In this document: positions 9,140-19,324 of the stretch, piece by piece | Layout: each line of letters begins with the position of its first letter | Position numbering within the stretch: position 1 is the first letter of the stretch | Assembly (NCBI RefSeq): GCF_000317285.1 | Contig: NZ_AJLN01000134.1 | Span: 101,887 to 165,886 of the forward strand | DNA from: Chlorogloeopsis fritschii PCC 6912 | Lineage (GTDB): Bacteria; Cyanobacteriota; Cyanobacteriia; Cyanobacteriales; Nostocaceae | Length of the DNA: 64,000 nt | Direction of reading: 5' to 3' | Program-made: the position numbers and the translations under genes | Notes under the pieces: generated by a model | What the model was told of the DNA's origin: nothing | The model's database searches: none | The model's input: the letters and a program-made list of their open reading frames with translations, nothing else

Positions 9140-10003
9140 ATGGGTACTCGTTCTTATCGCCCTTATACCCCCAGTACTCGCCAAGTCACAATTTCCGACT
9201 TTGCGGAAATTACCAAGACCGAGCCGGAAAAATCTTTAACTGTACACAAACATCGTCGCAAAGGTCGAAATAATCAAGGGCGGATTACCAGCCGTTTCCG
9301 GGGTGGCGGACACAAGAAACTTTACCGGATCATCGACTTTAAACGCGATAAGCGTAATATTCCCGCCAAAGTCGCAGCAATTGAATACGATCCCAACCGT
9401 AACGCACGCATTGCTCTTTTGTATTATCAAGACGGCGAAAAGCGTTATATCCTCCAACCCAACGGCTTAAAAGTTGGCACAACAGTGATTGCCGGGCCAA
9501 ATGCTCCCATTGAAGATGGTAATGCTTTACCATTAGCCAACATTCCCTTGGGTACAAACGTTCACAACGTCGAATTAACCGCAGGCAAAGGCGGTCAAAT
9601 TGTTCGTTCTGCGGGAGCAACTGCTCAAGTAGTGGCTAAAGAAGGTAACTACGTGAGCTTGAAATTGCCTTCAGGAGAAGTCCGGATGGTCAGGCGCGAG
9701 TGCTATGCCACCATTGGACAAGTGGGTAACCTGGATGCAAGAAACTTGAGCTTGGGTAAAGCTGGTAGAACTCGCTGGAAAGGACGTCGTCCCCATGTTA
9801 GAGGTAGCGTCATGAACCCAGTCGATCACCCCCACGGTGGTGGTGAAGGACGGGCACCTATTGGTAGATCCGGCCCTGTAACACCTTGGGGTAAACCAGC
9901 ATTGGGCATGAAGACTCGTAAACCCAAAAAACCGAGTAGCAAACTGATTGTGCGCCGTCGTCGCAAATCATCTAAACGCGGTCGTGGCGGTCGTGAATCA
10001 TAA
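9140..10003 (+). CDS. rplB: 50S ribosomal protein L2
   Basis: A 287-residue protein that binds 23S rRNA near the peptidyl-transferase centre. It contains the RNA-binding OB-like domain ([22 protein letters not shown]), the SH3-like domain and the highly conserved C-terminal [20 protein letters not shown], which includes the functionally important His. The tail is strongly basic. It follows rplW closely, while 99 bases of repeat DNA separate it from rpsS. Confidence 0.98.
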   Translation: MGTRSYRPYTPSTRQVTISDFAEITKTEPEKSLTVHKHRRKGRNNQGRITSRFRGGGHKKLYRIIDFKRDKRNIPAKVAAIEYDPNRNARIALLYYQDGEKRYILQPNGLKVGTTVIAGPNAPIEDGNALPLANIPLGTNVHNVELTAGKGGQIVRSAGATAQVVAKEGNYVSLKLPSGEVRMVRRECYATIGQVGNLDARNLSLGKAGRTRWKGRRPHVRGSVMNPVDHPHGGGEGRAPIGRSGPVTPWGKPALGMKTRKPKKPSSKLIVRRRRKSSKRGRGGRES

Positions 10004-10098
10004 AAAGTATGAAGGATGAAGTATGAAGTATGAAACTTAATTAAATTTTCATTCTTCATCCTTTAGTCTTTATCCTTTAACCTTTATCCTTCATCTTT
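10004..10098 (+). repeat. tatgaag/gatgaag heptamer hairpin in rplB-rpsS spacer
   Basis: A left arm of repeated tatgaag/gatgaag units is followed by a right arm of cttcatc/ctttatc units, which are the complement. The spacer is almost entirely made of this repeat. Confidence 0.8.
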
Positions 10099-10102
10099 TA
10101 CT

Positions 10103-10378
10103 ATGGGTCGTTCTCTTAAAAAAGGTCCCTTTGTTGCGGATCATTTACTGAGCAAAATTGAAAAGCTCAATGCCAGTAACAAAAAAGAAGTTATCAAAAC
10201 TTGGTCGCGAGCTTCGACAATTCTGCCTGAAATGGTAGGTCACACCATCGCAGTTCACAACGGACGTCAGCACGTACCCGTTTACGTCAGCGACCAAATG
10301 GTAGGACACAAACTGGGCGAATTTGCTCCTACACGCACCTTTAGAGGTCACGCCAAGGATAAAAAAGCAGGGAGATAA
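10103..10378 (+). CDS. rpsS: 30S ribosomal protein S19
   Basis: A 91-residue protein in the head of the small subunit that forms a complex with S13. Seen motifs are [11 protein letters not shown] at the N-terminus, [24 protein letters not shown] in the middle and [18 protein letters not shown] near the end. Length is normal. No obvious Shine-Dalgarno sequence precedes the ATG; the upstream bases come from the heptamer repeat (ctttatccttcat). Confidence 0.98.
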   Translation: MGRSLKKGPFVADHLLSKIEKLNASNKKEVIKTWSRASTILPEMVGHTIAVHNGRQHVPVYVSDQMVGHKLGEFAPTRTFRGHAKDKKAGR

Positions 10379-10455
10379 AAGGAGTTAGGGGCTAGAGACT
10401 AGAGTCTAGTTATTTTCCTAGTCCCTAATCCCTAGTCCCTAGTCCCTACACAGGA
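10379..10455 (+). repeat. ccctagt heptamer array in rpsS-rplV spacer
   Basis: The spacer contains gactagagtctagt followed by repeated ccctagt/ccctaat units; a short G-rich arm (ggggctagagactagag) can pair with the C-rich arm. A separate caggag after the array serves as the rplV ribosome-binding site. Confidence 0.8.
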
Positions 10456-10462
10456 GAAAACT

Positions 10463-10822
10463 ATGGCTAATGATACTACTAATGAAGTAAAAGCGATCGC
10501 CCGTTATGTGCGTATGTCTCCCTACAAGGTGCGGCGAGTACTCGATCAAATTCGCGGGCGTTCATATCGAGAAGCACTAATTATTCTGGAATTCATGCCC
10601 TATCGAGCCTGTGAGCCAGTTCTAGCTCTAATTAGAAGTGCTGCTGCCAATGCCGAGCATAATGCCGGACTAGATCGTGCTGATCTAGTTATTACCAAGG
10701 CTTATGCAGATCAAGGCCCAGTACTAAAAAGGTTCCAGCCAAGAGCACAGGGACGTGCGTACCAGATTCGCAAACCAACGTGTCATATCACCGTGGCTGT
10801 AGCTCCCGGAGCAGGTGAATAA
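10463..10822 (+). CDS. rplV: 50S ribosomal protein L22
   Basis: A 119-residue protein lining the exit tunnel through its extended beta-hairpin. Motifs include [39 protein letters not shown] and the C-terminal [24 protein letters not shown], which corresponds to the tunnel hairpin where macrolide-resistance changes occur in other bacteria. Length is normal. The ATG is preceded by caggag. Confidence 0.98.
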   Translation: MANDTTNEVKAIARYVRMSPYKVRRVLDQIRGRSYREALIILEFMPYRACEPVLALIRSAAANAEHNAGLDRADLVITKAYADQGPVLKRFQPRAQGRAYQIRKPTCHITVAVAPGAGE

Positions 10823-10874
10823 CCACACCTACACGAAAAATTGCGTACAAAAGAAATTTTTAGAGGAAGCATTC

Positions 10875-11630
10875 GTGGGACAGAAGATACATCCAGTTGG
10901 TTTTCGCTTGGGAATTACCCAAGAGCACCAATCTCGTTGGTTTGCCGACCCTAGCCGTTATCCAGAACTTTTACAAGAAGACCACAAACTTCGTAATTTT
11001 ATTGAAGAAAAGCTGGGCAGATATGCTCAAAACAACGCTGGTATTTCTGAAGTACGGATTGAGCGTAAAGCAGACCAAATCGATCTCGAAGTACGCACAG
11101 CTCGGCCTGGTGTAGTTGTAGGTCGAGGTGGACAAGGCATTGAAGCATTGCGTAATGGACTCCAACAACTGTTGGGTAGCCATCGTCAAATTCGCATCAA
11201 TGTCGTCGAAGTACAGCGTGTTGATGCTGATGCCTACTTAATTGCTGAATACATCGCTCAACAGCTAGAGCGCCGAGTTTCTTTCCGAAGAGTAGTGCGG
11301 CAAGCCATTCAGCGTGCTCAACGGGCTGGAGTGCAAGGCATCAAAGTTCAAGTCAGCGGTCGTCTCAACGGCGCAGAAATTGCTCGGACTGAGTGGACTC
11401 GTGAAGGTAGAGTACCTCTACATACTTTACGGGCCGATATTGATTACGCTTACTGTACAGCAAAAACTGTCTACGGTATTCTCGGTATCAAGGTTTGGGT
11501 ATTTAAGGGAGAAATTATTCCCGGACAAGAAGAAACGCCTCCTCCAACAACAACACGGGAGCGCGAACCACGGCGCCGTCAACAACAGCGCCGTCGTCAG
11601 CAATTTGAAGACCGCTCAAATGAAGGATAA
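10875..11630 (+). CDS. rpsC: 30S ribosomal protein S3
   Basis: A 251-residue protein at the mRNA entry channel. I place the start at the GTG at 10875, giving [13 protein letters not shown]; gagg lies about ten bases upstream. A longer frame from 10815 would overlap rplV and lacks family similarity. The KH domain has [13 protein letters not shown] (the GxxG loop), and the C-terminal domain has [13 protein letters not shown] and [14 protein letters not shown]. The last 30 residues are an Arg/Gln-rich tail, longer than in E. coli but usual in cyanobacteria. Confidence 0.97.
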   Translation: MGQKIHPVGFRLGITQEHQSRWFADPSRYPELLQEDHKLRNFIEEKLGRYAQNNAGISEVRIERKADQIDLEVRTARPGVVVGRGGQGIEALRNGLQQLLGSHRQIRINVVEVQRVDADAYLIAEYIAQQLERRVSFRRVVRQAIQRAQRAGVQGIKVQVSGRLNGAEIARTEWTREGRVPLHTLRADIDYAYCTAKTVYGILGIKVWVFKGEIIPGQEETPPPTTTREREPRRRQQQRRRQQFEDRSNEG

Positions 11631-11750
11631 AAAAGGGACTGGGGATGGGGTACTGGTGACTGGTCTAAATGCAAATTTCCAGTCCCTGCTCCAAATTCAT
11701 CCCTAATCCCCAATCCCTAATCCCCAATCACTAGTCCCTAGTACCTAATC
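11631..11750 (+). repeat. G-rich/C-rich heptamer hairpin in rpsC-rplP spacer
   Basis: A left arm of gggactg/gggatgg/ggtactgg units is followed by a right arm of ccctaat/ccccaat/ccctagt units. The arms are complementary and fill the whole spacer. No clear Shine-Dalgarno sequence remains in front of rplP. Confidence 0.85.
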
Positions 11751-12176
11751 ATGCTAAGTCCTAGAAGAACAAAATTCCGCAAACAGCAACGCGGACGGAT
11801 GAAAGGTCTTGCCACCGCAGGCAACTCCCTTAACTTTGGTGATTTTGCCCTCCAAGCTCAAGAACCTGCTTGGATCACTGCCCGCCAAATAGAAGCCTCT
11901 CGTCGGGCAATGACCCGTTACATCCGTAGAGGTGGTAAAATCTGGATTCGCATTTTCCCGGACAAGCCTGTAACAATGCGTCCTGCTGAAACCCGGATGG
12001 GTTCCGGTAAAGGTTCACCTGAATACTGGGTAGCAGTAGTAAAACCAGGACGAATTTTGTTCGAGATCGCGGGTGTACCAGAAGCTACTGCCCGTGAAGC
12101 AATGCGTTTGGCTGCTTATAAGCTGCCGATTAAAACTAAGTTCATTTCACGCTCTGAACAGGAGACGCAGGAGTAG
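11751..12176 (+). CDS. rplP: 50S ribosomal protein L16
   Basis: A 141-residue protein that contacts the A-site tRNA elbow. It shows the family N-terminus [18 protein letters not shown], the [26 protein letters not shown] block and [25 protein letters not shown]. Length is normal. rpmC starts 3 bases after the stop. Confidence 0.98.
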   Translation: MLSPRRTKFRKQQRGRMKGLATAGNSLNFGDFALQAQEPAWITARQIEASRRAMTRYIRRGGKIWIRIFPDKPVTMRPAETRMGSGKGSPEYWVAVVKPGRILFEIAGVPEATAREAMRLAAYKLPIKTKFISRSEQETQE

Positions 12177-12179
12177 GTT

Positions 12180-12407
12180 ATGCCTCTTCCAAAAATTTCA
12201 GAAGCAAGAGAATTAACTGACGAACAATTGGCAGAGGAAATTCTTGCTGTCAAAAAACAGTTGTTTCAATTGCGCTTACAAAAAGCAACAAGACAATTAG
12301 AAAAACCCCATCAGTTTCGACACGCCCGGCACCGCCTTGCCCAATTAATGACGGTAGAAGCAGAGCGCAAGCGGGCAGTAAGTCAACCTGCTAAAGAACA
12401 AGAGTAG
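12180..12407 (+). CDS. rpmC: 50S ribosomal protein L29
   Basis: A 75-residue helical protein at the tunnel exit next to L23. The pattern ELTDEQLAEEILAVKKQLFQLRLQKATRQLEKPHQFRHARHRLAQL is the typical two-helix L29 hairpin. It lies between rplP and rpsQ with 3- and 6-base gaps, so the three are certainly one translation unit. Confidence 0.97.
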   Translation: MPLPKISEARELTDEQLAEEILAVKKQLFQLRLQKATRQLEKPHQFRHARHRLAQLMTVEAERKRAVSQPAKEQE

Positions 12408-12413
12408 GAGAGT

Positions 12414-12662
12414 ATGGCAGTAAAAGAGAGAGTTGGCTTGGTAGTGAGCGACAAAATGCAAAAAACGGTGGTAGTCGCCGTTGAAAACCGCGCTCCCCAT
12501 ACCAAATATGGCAAAATTGTGGTGAAAACCCGGCGTTATAAAGCTCACGACGAGGAAAATCGCTGTAAGGTAGGCGATCGCGTTCGCATTCAAGAAACTA
12601 GACCCCTGAGCAGAACCAAGCGCTGGCAAGTCACAGAAATCCTCACCACAAAAAATAGCTAA
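12414..12662 (+). CDS. rpsQ: 30S ribosomal protein S17
   Basis: An 82-residue OB-fold primary rRNA-binding protein of the small subunit. It starts [21 protein letters not shown] and contains [19 protein letters not shown] and [18 protein letters not shown], all diagnostic. The ATG at 12414 is preceded by aggag. Confidence 0.98.
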   Translation: MAVKERVGLVVSDKMQKTVVVAVENRAPHTKYGKIVVKTRRYKAHDEENRCKVGDRVRIQETRPLSRTKRWQVTEILTTKNS

Positions 12663-12725
12663 TAGTTAATAGCTATTAAGAGCTAATGGTTAATCACAAT
12701 GAAAAATTAACATTAGCAATTAACA
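12663..12725 (+). repeat. tagttaa/gctatta inverted repeat in rpsQ-rplN spacer
   Basis: The spacer contains tagttaatagctattaagagctaatggttaat followed by attaacattagcaattaac. The arms are complementary, and the type resembles the spacer at 21724-21787. A separate aaggaga precedes rplN. Confidence 0.65.
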
Positions 12726-12743
12726 AAACCAAGGAGAGTAATT

Positions 12744-13112
12744 GTGATTCAACCCCAGACTTACCTTAATGTTGCAGACAACAGTGGTGCCCGTAAGCTA
12801 ATGTGTATCCGCGTCCTTGGGGCAGGTAACCGTCGCTACGGTCACGTCGGCGATAGAATTATCGCTGTTGTCAAAGATGCACAGCCCAACATGGCTGTAA
12901 AAAAATCTGATGTCGTAGAGGCAGTGATCGTCCGTACTCGTCACAACATCAAGCGGGATAGCGGCATGAGCATTCGTTTTGACGACAATGCCGCAGTAAT
13001 CATTAACAAAGATGGCAACCCCAGAGGAACACGGGTCTTTGGGCCAGTTGCACGAGAATTGCGCGACAAAAACTTTACTAAAATCGTTTCTCTGGCTCCG
13101 GAGGTGCTGTAA
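12744..13112 (+). CDS. rplN: 50S ribosomal protein L14
   Basis: A 122-residue intersubunit-bridge protein. Diagnostic segments are [48 protein letters not shown]-like [18 protein letters not shown], and [20 protein letters not shown]. It uses a GTG start with aaggaga upstream. The stop overlaps the rplX start by one base. Confidence 0.98.
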   Translation: MIQPQTYLNVADNSGARKLMCIRVLGAGNRRYGHVGDRIIAVVKDAQPNMAVKKSDVVEAVIVRTRHNIKRDSGMSIRFDDNAAVIINKDGNPRGTRVFGPVARELRDKNFTKIVSLAPEVL

Positions 13113-13462
13113 TGCCAAGCAAGAAGGAGAAGCCCAAATTCTACAAAATGCACGTCAAAACTGGGGATACCGTACAGGTGATTGCCGGTAAAGACAAAGG
13201 CAAAGTTGGTGAAGTCATCAAAGCACTTCCCCAAGAAAGCAAGGTCGTTGTCAAAGGTGTCAACATCAAGACCAAACACGTCAAACCTCAAGCAGAAGGT
13301 GAGTCTGGGCGGATTGTCACCCAGGAATATCCCATTCACAGTTCCAACGTCATGCTTTACTCCACCAAGCAAAACGTTGCTAGTCGCATCTGTTATACCT
13401 TTACTGCTGAAGGCAAAAAGGTACGGATGCTCAAGAAAACTGGGGAAATTCTAGATAAATAA
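13112..13462 (+). CDS. rplX: 50S ribosomal protein L24
   Basis: A 116-residue assembly-initiator protein. It contains the KOW motif ([17 protein letters not shown]), [11 protein letters not shown] and the typical [18 protein letters not shown] stretch. Start and rplN stop overlap (taatg), indicating coupled translation. Confidence 0.98.
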   Translation: MPSKKEKPKFYKMHVKTGDTVQVIAGKDKGKVGEVIKALPQESKVVVKGVNIKTKHVKPQAEGESGRIVTQEYPIHSSNVMLYSTKQNVASRICYTFTAEGKKVRMLKKTGEILDK

Positions 13463-13560
13463 AGGATAAAGTGTAAAGGCTGAAGGATGAAAATTAATCA
13501 CTAAATCATTGATTGCTTCAGATTTCAGACTTCATACTTCATACTTCAATTTCTTCCCTG
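13463..13560 (+). repeat. gatgaag / cttcata heptamer hairpin in rplX-rplE spacer
   Basis: The left arm has aaggataaag, aaggctgaaggatgaa; the right arm has cttcagatttcagacttcatacttcatacttcaa. The complementary arms are of the same family as those at 10004-10098 and 22139-22262. Confidence 0.8.
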
Positions 13561-13594
13561 ACCAAGCCCAGGGGTAGCTAGGACAAAAAATACT

Positions 13595-14140
13595 ATGGCA
13601 ACACGACTAAAAAGCTTATACCAAGAAACAATAGTCCCCAAACTGATGAAACAGTTTGAATTCACCAATGTTCATCAAGTACCGAAGTTGGTGAAAGTAA
13701 CTGTGAACCGAGGATTGGGAGAAGCAGCTCAAAATGCTAAAGCTCTAGAAGCATCTTTAAGTGAAATAGCTCTGATTACCGGTCAAAAACCCGTAGTAAC
13801 GCGGGCGAAAAAAGCGATCGCAGGCTTCAAAATTCGTCAAGGGATGCCCGTTGGGATCATGGTGACCCTGAGAGGCGATCGGATGTATGCTTTTCTCGAC
13901 CGTTTAATCAACTTGTCTTTACCAAGAATCCGCGACTTTCGCGGTGTCAGCCCCAAAAGCTTTGACGGTCGTGGTAACTACACTCTTGGTGTTAGAGAGC
14001 AGTTGATTTTTCCAGAAGTCGAGTACGACAGTATTGACCAAATCCGAGGCATGGATATTTCCATCATCACCACAGCTAACACTGACGAAGAAGGTCGCGC
14101 CTTACTAAAAGAAATGGGAATGCCCTTTCGGGAACAATAA
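13595..14140 (+). CDS. rplE: 50S ribosomal protein L5
   Basis: A 181-residue protein that binds 5S rRNA and contacts the P-site tRNA. Seen: [68 protein letters not shown] and [18 protein letters not shown]. Length and order are typical. rpsN, which follows rplE in E. coli, is absent here; cyanobacteria carry it elsewhere. Confidence 0.98.
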   Translation: MATRLKSLYQETIVPKLMKQFEFTNVHQVPKLVKVTVNRGLGEAAQNAKALEASLSEIALITGQKPVVTRAKKAIAGFKIRQGMPVGIMVTLRGDRMYAFLDRLINLSLPRIRDFRGVSPKSFDGRGNYTLGVREQLIFPEVEYDSIDQIRGMDISIITTANTDEEGRALLKEMGMPFREQ

Positions 14141-14160
14141 ATTCATTTGAAGAGGAAACG

Positions 14161-14562
14161 ATGGCAACAAACGACACTATTGCTGATATGTTGACGCGCC
14201 TCCGTAATGCTAATTTAGCGCGGCATCAAACCACACAAGTGCCATCCACAAAAATGACCCGTAGTATAGCCAAAGTCCTACGAGACGAAGGTTTTATTGC
14301 TGACTACGAAGACGCAGGAGAAGGAGTAAAACGTAACTTGGTGATTTCCCTTAAGTACAAGGGTAAGAATCGTCAACCCATCATTACTGCCCTCAAGCGG
14401 ATCAGCAAACCAGGCTTACGCGTTTACTCCAACAAAAAAGAATTACCACGAGTATTAGGTGGTATCGGCATTGCCATTATTTCTACATCTAGTGGCATCA
14501 TGACCGATCGAGAAGCACGGCGTCAGAATTTGGGTGGCGAAGTACTTTGCTACGTTTGGTAG
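14161..14562 (+). CDS. rpsH: 30S ribosomal protein S8
   Basis: A 133-residue protein that binds the central domain of 16S rRNA. Seen: [17 protein letters not shown] at the N-terminus, [43 protein letters not shown] in the C-terminal half, and the terminal GGEVLCYVW. gagg precedes the ATG. The TAG stop is embedded in the first heptamer (tagtcattagtcatt) of the following repeat. Confidence 0.98.
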   Translation: MATNDTIADMLTRLRNANLARHQTTQVPSTKMTRSIAKVLRDEGFIADYEDAGEGVKRNLVISLKYKGKNRQPIITALKRISKPGLRVYSNKKELPRVLGGIGIAIISTSSGIMTDREARRQNLGGEVLCYVW

Positions 14563-14636
14563 TCATTAGTCATTTGTCATTTGTGATTAGCTAAAGACAA
14601 AAGACAAATAACAAAGGACAAACAACAAAGGACAAA
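14563..14636 (+). repeat. tcattag / gacaaa heptamer hairpin in rpsH-rplF spacer
   Basis: A left arm of tcattag/tcatttg units and a right arm of aaagacaaaagacaaataacaaaggac units, the complement, occupy the whole spacer. The final aaaggac copy gives the rplF Shine-Dalgarno-like sequence. Confidence 0.85.
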
Positions 14637-14641
14637 AAATT

Positions 14642-15190
14642 ATGTCTCGAATTGGTAAACGCCCGATCGCAGTCCCTGCAAAAGTGCAAGTGACAGTTGA
14701 TGGCACCAAAGTTAGTGTCAAAGGGCCAAAGGGTGAGCTTTCTCGCGAGCTTCCCAATAATGTAATCGTTTCCCAAGAAGGGGAAATCTTGACTGTTAAC
14801 CGTCGGGATGATTCACGCACCTCAAGGCAAATGCACGGGTTGTCCCGTACCTTGGTTGCCAACATGGTTGAAGGAGTTTCCAAAGGATTTGAACGCCGTT
14901 TGGAAATTCAAGGAGTTGGTTACCGAGCACAAGTCCAAGGTCGTAACCTCGTTTTAAATATGGGTTACAGCCATCAGGTGCAGATTGTGCCTCCAGAGGG
15001 AGTTAACTTTGCGGTTGAAAATAACACCAACGTGATTGTCAGCGGCTATGACAAAGAAGTGGTAGGCAACACGGCAGCTAAAATCCGCGCCGTTCGTCCA
15101 CCAGAACCTTACAAAGGCAAAGGTATTCGCTACGCTGGCGAAGCAGTCAGACGCAAAGCTGGTAAGACTGGTAAGGGTGGTAAGAAATAA
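14642..15190 (+). CDS. rplF: 50S ribosomal protein L6
   Basis: A 182-residue protein made of two related domains. The start [17 protein letters not shown] and the C-terminal [40 protein letters not shown] are diagnostic. L6 lies near the sarcin-ricin loop and the GTPase-associated centre. Its ATG is preceded only by repeat-derived aaaggacaaaaaatt. rplR follows after 2 bases. Confidence 0.98.
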   Translation: MSRIGKRPIAVPAKVQVTVDGTKVSVKGPKGELSRELPNNVIVSQEGEILTVNRRDDSRTSRQMHGLSRTLVANMVEGVSKGFERRLEIQGVGYRAQVQGRNLVLNMGYSHQVQIVPPEGVNFAVENNTNVIVSGYDKEVVGNTAAKIRAVRPPEPYKGKGIRYAGEAVRRKAGKTGKGGKK

Positions 15191-15192
15191 AT

Positions 15193-15555
15193 ATGAAGCT
15201 TACTCGTATAGAATCAAGACAGCGTCGCCGTCGGCGTATCCGCGGCAAAGTAAACGGTTCTACCGAACGTCCACGGTTGGCAATATTCCGTTCGCACCAG
15301 CATATTTATGCTCAGGTGATTGATGACACTCGTCATCATACTTTAGTGGCAGCCTCTTCTTTAGAGCCTGAATTGAAATCCAAATTAGGCTCAGGTAAAA
15401 ACTGCCAAGCATCTACTGAAGTTGGTAAGTTAATAGCTCAACGATCGCTAGAAAAAGGCATCACTCAAGTAGTCTTCGATCGCGGTGGCAATCTTTATCA
15501 CGGTCGGGTGAAAGCACTTGCCGAAGCAGCACGTGAGGCTGGGTTAGATTTCTAA
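15193..15555 (+). CDS. rplR: 50S ribosomal protein L18
   Basis: A 120-residue 5S rRNA-binding protein. It has the basic N-terminus ([35 protein letters not shown]) and the C-terminal [27 protein letters not shown], which is invariant in the family. It is tightly coupled to rplF. Confidence 0.98.
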   Translation: MKLTRIESRQRRRRRIRGKVNGSTERPRLAIFRSHQHIYAQVIDDTRHHTLVAASSLEPELKSKLGSGKNCQASTEVGKLIAQRSLEKGITQVVFDRGGNLYHGRVKALAEAAREAGLDF

Positions 15556-15648
15556 ACACTAGTCATTGGTCATTAGTTATTAGTCATTAGCAACAAATGA
15601 CTCTTGACAAAGGACAAGTGACAAATGACAAAGGACAAAGGACTATCG
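15556..15648 (+). repeat. tcattag / aaaggac heptamer hairpin in rplR-rpsE spacer
   Basis: A left arm tcattggtcattagttattagtcattag and a right arm caaatgactcttgacaaaggacaagtgacaaatgacaaaggac are complementary heptamer runs. The last two aaaggac units form the only ribosome-binding-like sequence before rpsE. Confidence 0.85.
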
Positions 15649-15651
15649 AAC

Positions 15652-16176
15652 ATGGCAACAAATCGTCGTAAGGCTAACCGCGCAAAAAAAGAAGAAACTA
15701 ACTGGCAAGAGCGGGTAATTCAAATCCGCCGGGTTAGCAAGGTAGTGAAAGGAGGTAAAAAACTTAGCTTCCGCGCGATCGTAGTCGTCGGTAATGAACG
15801 CGGTCAAGTCGGCGTGGGAGTTGGTAAAGCCTCGGATGTAATTGGTGCCGTAAAAAAAGGTGTAGCCGACGGCAAAAAACACTTAATTGACATCCCCATT
15901 ACCAAATCCAACTCTATTCCCCACCCGATTAATGGCATGGGTGGTGGCGCAAAAGTAATTATGCGCCCAGCCGCTCCCGGTACAGGCGTAATTGCTGGTG
16001 GTGCTGTTCGTACTGTGCTAGAGTTGGCAGGCGTTCGTAATGTCTTGGCTAAACAACTTGGCTCCAATAATCCTCTCAACAACGCCAGAGCAGCAATTAA
16101 TGCCCTCACTACCCTGCGTACCTTCTCAGAAGTTGCTGAAGACAGGGGAGTTTCTGTGGAAAATCTTTACATTTAA
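15652..16176 (+). CDS. rpsE: 30S ribosomal protein S5
   Basis: A 174-residue protein at the mRNA entry and decoding-fidelity site. I chose the ATG at 15652 ([15 protein letters not shown]); the frame can be extended to 15625, but those nine codons are repeat DNA. Motifs are the dsRBD-like [39 protein letters not shown] and the C-terminal [31 protein letters not shown]. rpmD (L30) is missing after rpsE, as in other cyanobacteria. Confidence 0.97.
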   Translation: MATNRRKANRAKKEETNWQERVIQIRRVSKVVKGGKKLSFRAIVVVGNERGQVGVGVGKASDVIGAVKKGVADGKKHLIDIPITKSNSIPHPINGMGGGAKVIMRPAAPGTGVIAGGAVRTVLELAGVRNVLAKQLGSNNPLNNARAAINALTTLRTFSEVAEDRGVSVENLYI

Positions 16177-16235
16177 TCGCTAAATGCTAATTGCTAATTG
16201 TGATGTGCCATTAGCTGTTAGCTATTAGCAAACTA
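16177..16235 (+). repeat. gctaatt/gctatta repeat in rpsE-rplO spacer
   Basis: Short tandem gctaattgctaattgtgatg followed by ttagctgttagctattagcaa; the two segments are partly complementary. Shorter and less regular than the other spacer repeats. Confidence 0.55.
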
Positions 16236-16265
16236 AATTTATTCACTTACGCAAAAGCTTTGGTT

Positions 16266-16712
16266 ATGAGATTAAACGACGTTCGCCCCCAAAAAGGCTC
16301 GAAGAAACGACCTCGTCGTCTAGGACGCGGTGTTTCTGCCGGTCAAGGTGCAAGTGCCGGTAAAGGTATGCGCGGTCAAAAAGCCCGTTCTGGTGGCGGT
16401 ACCAGACCTGGTTTTGAAGGTGGTCAACAGCCATTGTACCGCCGCATACCAAAGTTGAAGGGCTTTCCACTAGTTAATCGTAAAAATTACACTACGATTA
16501 ATGTAGAGAAGCTAGCCTCCCTCCCAGCAAATACAGAAGTCACATTGACCTCTTTAAAAGAAGCAGGTATTCTCACTGCTGTCAAGGGGCCATTGAAAAT
16601 TTTGGGTGATGGGGAATTGAGCGTCCCGCTCAAAGTACAGGCGGCAGCTTTCACAGGTACAGCTCGTAGCAAAATTGAGGCAGCTGGTGGGAGTTGTGAA
16701 GTTTTAGAGTGA
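16266..16712 (+). CDS. rplO: 50S ribosomal protein L15
   Basis: A 148-residue protein with the typical glycine/basic N-terminal tail ([54 protein letters not shown], not quoted further) and the C-terminal globular domain ending [14 protein letters not shown] use the ATG at 16266 (MRLNDVRPQ) rather than the TTG two codons upstream, since it matches the family N-terminus. No good Shine-Dalgarno sequence is visible. secY follows after 71 bases. Confidence 0.97.
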   Translation: MRLNDVRPQKGSKKRPRRLGRGVSAGQGASAGKGMRGQKARSGGGTRPGFEGGQQPLYRRIPKLKGFPLVNRKNYTTINVEKLASLPANTEVTLTSLKEAGILTAVKGPLKILGDGELSVPLKVQAAAFTGTARSKIEAAGGSCEVLE

Positions 16713-16783
16713 ACCAAGTAGGACGCACCTAAGCGCACGCGTACTCTAGCCAGCGCCTGCTTCACTATTTAAGGTAGCCCTCT

Positions 16784-18109
16784 ATGATCAGTCGAGATAA
16801 ACCCCCAACCGCTCAAGAAACTTTTATGCAAATGGCACAAGCAGCTGGGCTGAGAGGTCGGCTGCTTGTCACCGTCGGTATTCTGATTTTGATTCGTATG
16901 GGTATACACATACCTATACCAGGAATTGATCGGGAGCGGTTTGCCGCTGCGGTTAGTAGCAATAACCAAATCTTCAGCTTTTTGGATATTTTTTCTGGAG
17001 GCGGACTTTCTGCTTTGGGAGTCTTTGCTCTGGGTATTTTACCTTTCATTAATGCCTCCATTATTATCCAATTGCTTACCGCTGCCATTCCCTCTTTAGA
17101 AAATTTGCAGAAAAATGAAGGTGAAGCAGGAAGGCGGAAAATTTCCCAAATTACACGCTATGTAGCTTTGGGCTGGGCGATTCTTCAAAGTGTCTTCTTA
17201 GCGGCATTTTGGCTCAGGCCTTTTGCTTATAACTTCAGTCCATTTTTCGTAGTTGAAACAGCAGTAGCTCTAGTGGCTGGCTCGATGTTCGTGATGTGGG
17301 CATCAGAAGTCATTACAGAGCGTGGCATTGGTAACGGAGCATCGTTGTTGATTTTTGTCAACATTGTAGCAACACTACCAAAGTCTCTGAGCGATACCAT
17401 TGCTTATATCCAAGGTAGCGGGCAAGAAATAGTCCGGGAAAGAGTTGGCCCGGTGATTGTACTTGTCCTAGTTTTCCTGGCGACGATTGTTGGTATTGTC
17501 TTTGTTCAAGAAGCTATTCGCCGGATTCCGATTATTTCTGCTCGCCGTCAAGTTGGAAGGCGTATTTTTGCCGAGCAGCGCAGCTATCTCCCCTTACGTC
17601 TAAATCAAGGCGGAGTCATGCCCATTATTTTCGCTGCTGCTATCCTGAGTTTGCCACTGTTAATTGCCAATTTTACTAGAAATCCGGAAGTCGCGAACAT
17701 CGTCAATACTTATTTAAGTCCTGGCGGTTCTCAATCTTGGGCTTACGCGCTAGTTTACCTCATTTCAATCGTTTTCTTCAGTTACTTCTATTCATCTTTG
17801 ATCGTAAACCCTGTTGATATAGCGCAAAACCTTAAGAAAATGGGTTCTAGTATTCCTGGAATTCGTCCGGGTAAAGCTACCAGCGAATATATAGAGCGCG
17901 TTTTAAATCGACTAACTTTTTTGGGTGCTATCTTTTTGGGTTTGGTTGCCATTATCCCCACCGCCGTAGAAAGAGCTTTGGGAGTACCAACCTTTAGAGG
18001 ATTAGGTGCTACTTCTTTGCTGATTCTAGTGGGTGTGGCGATTGATACGGCAAAACAAATTCAAACCTACGTTATTTCTCAGCGCTATGAAGGAATGGTG
18101 AAACAATAG
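16784..18109 (+). CDS. secY: Preprotein translocase channel subunit SecY
   Basis: A 441-residue protein with ten predicted membrane helices; in cyanobacteria it serves both plasma and thylakoid membranes. Seen motifs: [14 protein letters not shown] in the periplasmic plug region, [29 protein letters not shown] (helix 2), [25 protein letters not shown], the cytoplasmic loop [15 protein letters not shown] and the late loop [24 protein letters not shown]. The stop overlaps adk by one base (tagtg), as in the spc operons of many bacteria. Confidence 0.98.
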   Translation: MISRDKPPTAQETFMQMAQAAGLRGRLLVTVGILILIRMGIHIPIPGIDRERFAAAVSSNNQIFSFLDIFSGGGLSALGVFALGILPFINASIIIQLLTAAIPSLENLQKNEGEAGRRKISQITRYVALGWAILQSVFLAAFWLRPFAYNFSPFFVVETAVALVAGSMFVMWASEVITERGIGNGASLLIFVNIVATLPKSLSDTIAYIQGSGQEIVRERVGPVIVLVLVFLATIVGIVFVQEAIRRIPIISARRQVGRRIFAEQRSYLPLRLNQGGVMPIIFAAAILSLPLLIANFTRNPEVANIVNTYLSPGGSQSWAYALVYLISIVFFSYFYSSLIVNPVDIAQNLKKMGSSIPGIRPGKATSEYIERVLNRLTFLGAIFLGLVAIIPTAVERALGVPTFRGLGATSLLILVGVAIDTAKQIQTYVISQRYEGMVKQ

Positions 18110-18666
18110 TGACGCGATTAATCTTCTTGGGGCCGCCTGGAGCTGGTAAAGGAACTCAAGCTAAAACATTAGCTGAGTGCTGGAACATTCCCCATATTTC
18201 TACGGGTGACATCTTGCGCCAAGCATTAAAAGAACAAACTCCTCTAGGCATTAAAGCTCAAAGTTATATGGATAGAGGAGAATTAGTTCCCGATCAACTT
18301 GTGCAAGACATGGTAGAGGAACGTCTCCAGCAAAGCGATACTAATTCCGGTTGGATTCTTGATGGTTTTCCCCGTACAGTCAAACAAGCAGCTTTTTTAG
18401 AGGAATTGCTGCAAAAGTTAGATCAGCGGGGAGAAAAGGTAGTCAACTTGGATGTTCCAGATGAAGTTGTAGTTGATCGTTTACTGCAACGCGGACGTCA
18501 AGATGATTCGGAGGAGGTGATTCGTCGCCGCTTAGAAGTCTACCGCTCTCAAACAGCTCCCTTGATTGACTTTTACCGTCATCGCCATCAACTCCTGAGT
18601 GTCAATGGCAATCAGTCCCTTGAAGAAGTTTCTGCCGCAATTAAAAAACAGGTAACCGCTTCTTAG
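18109..18666 (+). CDS. adk: Adenylate kinase
   Basis: A 185-residue enzyme that interconverts ATP + AMP and 2 ADP. It has the P-loop [10 protein letters not shown] (residues 8-17), the AMP-binding [22 protein letters not shown] and the LID-region arginines ([18 protein letters not shown]). It is the short-LID form without zinc ligands. The GTG start overlaps the secY stop. The map gene that follows adk in many bacteria is absent here. Confidence 0.98.
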   Translation: MTRLIFLGPPGAGKGTQAKTLAECWNIPHISTGDILRQALKEQTPLGIKAQSYMDRGELVPDQLVQDMVEERLQQSDTNSGWILDGFPRTVKQAAFLEELLQKLDQRGEKVVNLDVPDEVVVDRLLQRGRQDDSEEVIRRRLEVYRSQTAPLIDFYRHRHQLLSVNGNQSLEEVSAAIKKQVTAS

Positions 18667-18862
18667 CTTAATAAGCAGCTATAAGAGGGTGGGACTAGGA
18701 ACTGTATCCTGTCCTACTCTTACCCACTTTTGTTCCAGATAGTGTCAAGAATTTTAGATAAGATATATTAATAAACTGTTGATATATTTCCCGGATTATG
18801 TGCATTTGCAGACTAAAATTAGCTGCAAACAGCAAAAATAGTTGAGTTGAGGAAAAAACAAA

Positions 18863-19087
18863 TTGTCTAAGCAAGATTTGATTGAAATGGAAGGCACTGT
18901 TACTGAGTCACTACCCAACGCAATGTTTCGCGTTGACTTGGATAATGGCTTTAACGTCCTAGCTCACATTTCTGGCAAGATTCGCCGTAACTATATCAAG
19001 ATTTTACCTGGCGATCGCGTCAAAGTTGAGCTGACACCCTACGACCTGACAAAGGGTAGAATCACTTATCGATTACGTAAGAAATAG
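18863..19087 (+). CDS. infA: Translation initiation factor IF-1
   Basis: A 74-residue OB-fold factor that occupies the ribosomal A site in initiation. It reads [23 protein letters not shown] then [50 protein letters not shown], a full-length match to the family. A TTG start with gagg about ten bases upstream is used. It is separated from adk by 196 bases, so it may have its own promoter. A degenerate copy of its 3' end lies directly downstream. Confidence 0.97.
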
Positions 19088-19167
19088 TGCGAAAGTAATA
19101 GTTTTTACAGTTCTACCGCCCTGGGTTATATCCCTTTTCACCGCAGTTAGCTAAAAATCCAACAGAA

Positions 19168-19245
19168 GCGATCGCTTCTTTGGTGGAACTGAAAAGCCAA
19201 GCAACGACCAAGAGTAGAATCACCTATAAACTTCGGAAAAAGTAA
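19168..19245 (+). pseudogene. Degenerate duplicate of the infA 3' end
   Basis: The last 25 codons before the TAA at 19243-19245 read VELKSQATTKSRITYKLRKK at the end, which aligns without gaps to the end of the intact IF-1 ([20 protein letters not shown]). Upstream of about 19168 similarity to infA is lost and no start codon with family sequence exists. It appears to be the relic of a tandem infA duplication or a partial gene conversion. Confidence 0.75.
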
Positions 19246-19324
19246 GTGTATGTAGAATACTATACCACACAACCAACTTGGTTAGTTTTCCTTTTACCAT
19301 TTAACTGAATAATTTCTCAAAAAA

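Noticed and set aside
10815..10874. Extended N-terminus of S3
   Set aside because: It overlaps rplV, has no family similarity, and a GTG with gagg upstream follows at 10875.
18667..18862. tRNA or small RNA gene between adk and infA
   Set aside because: No cloverleaf with TpsiC/acceptor pairing could be drawn; only a weak hairpin (agggtgggactagg...cctgtcctactct) is seen.
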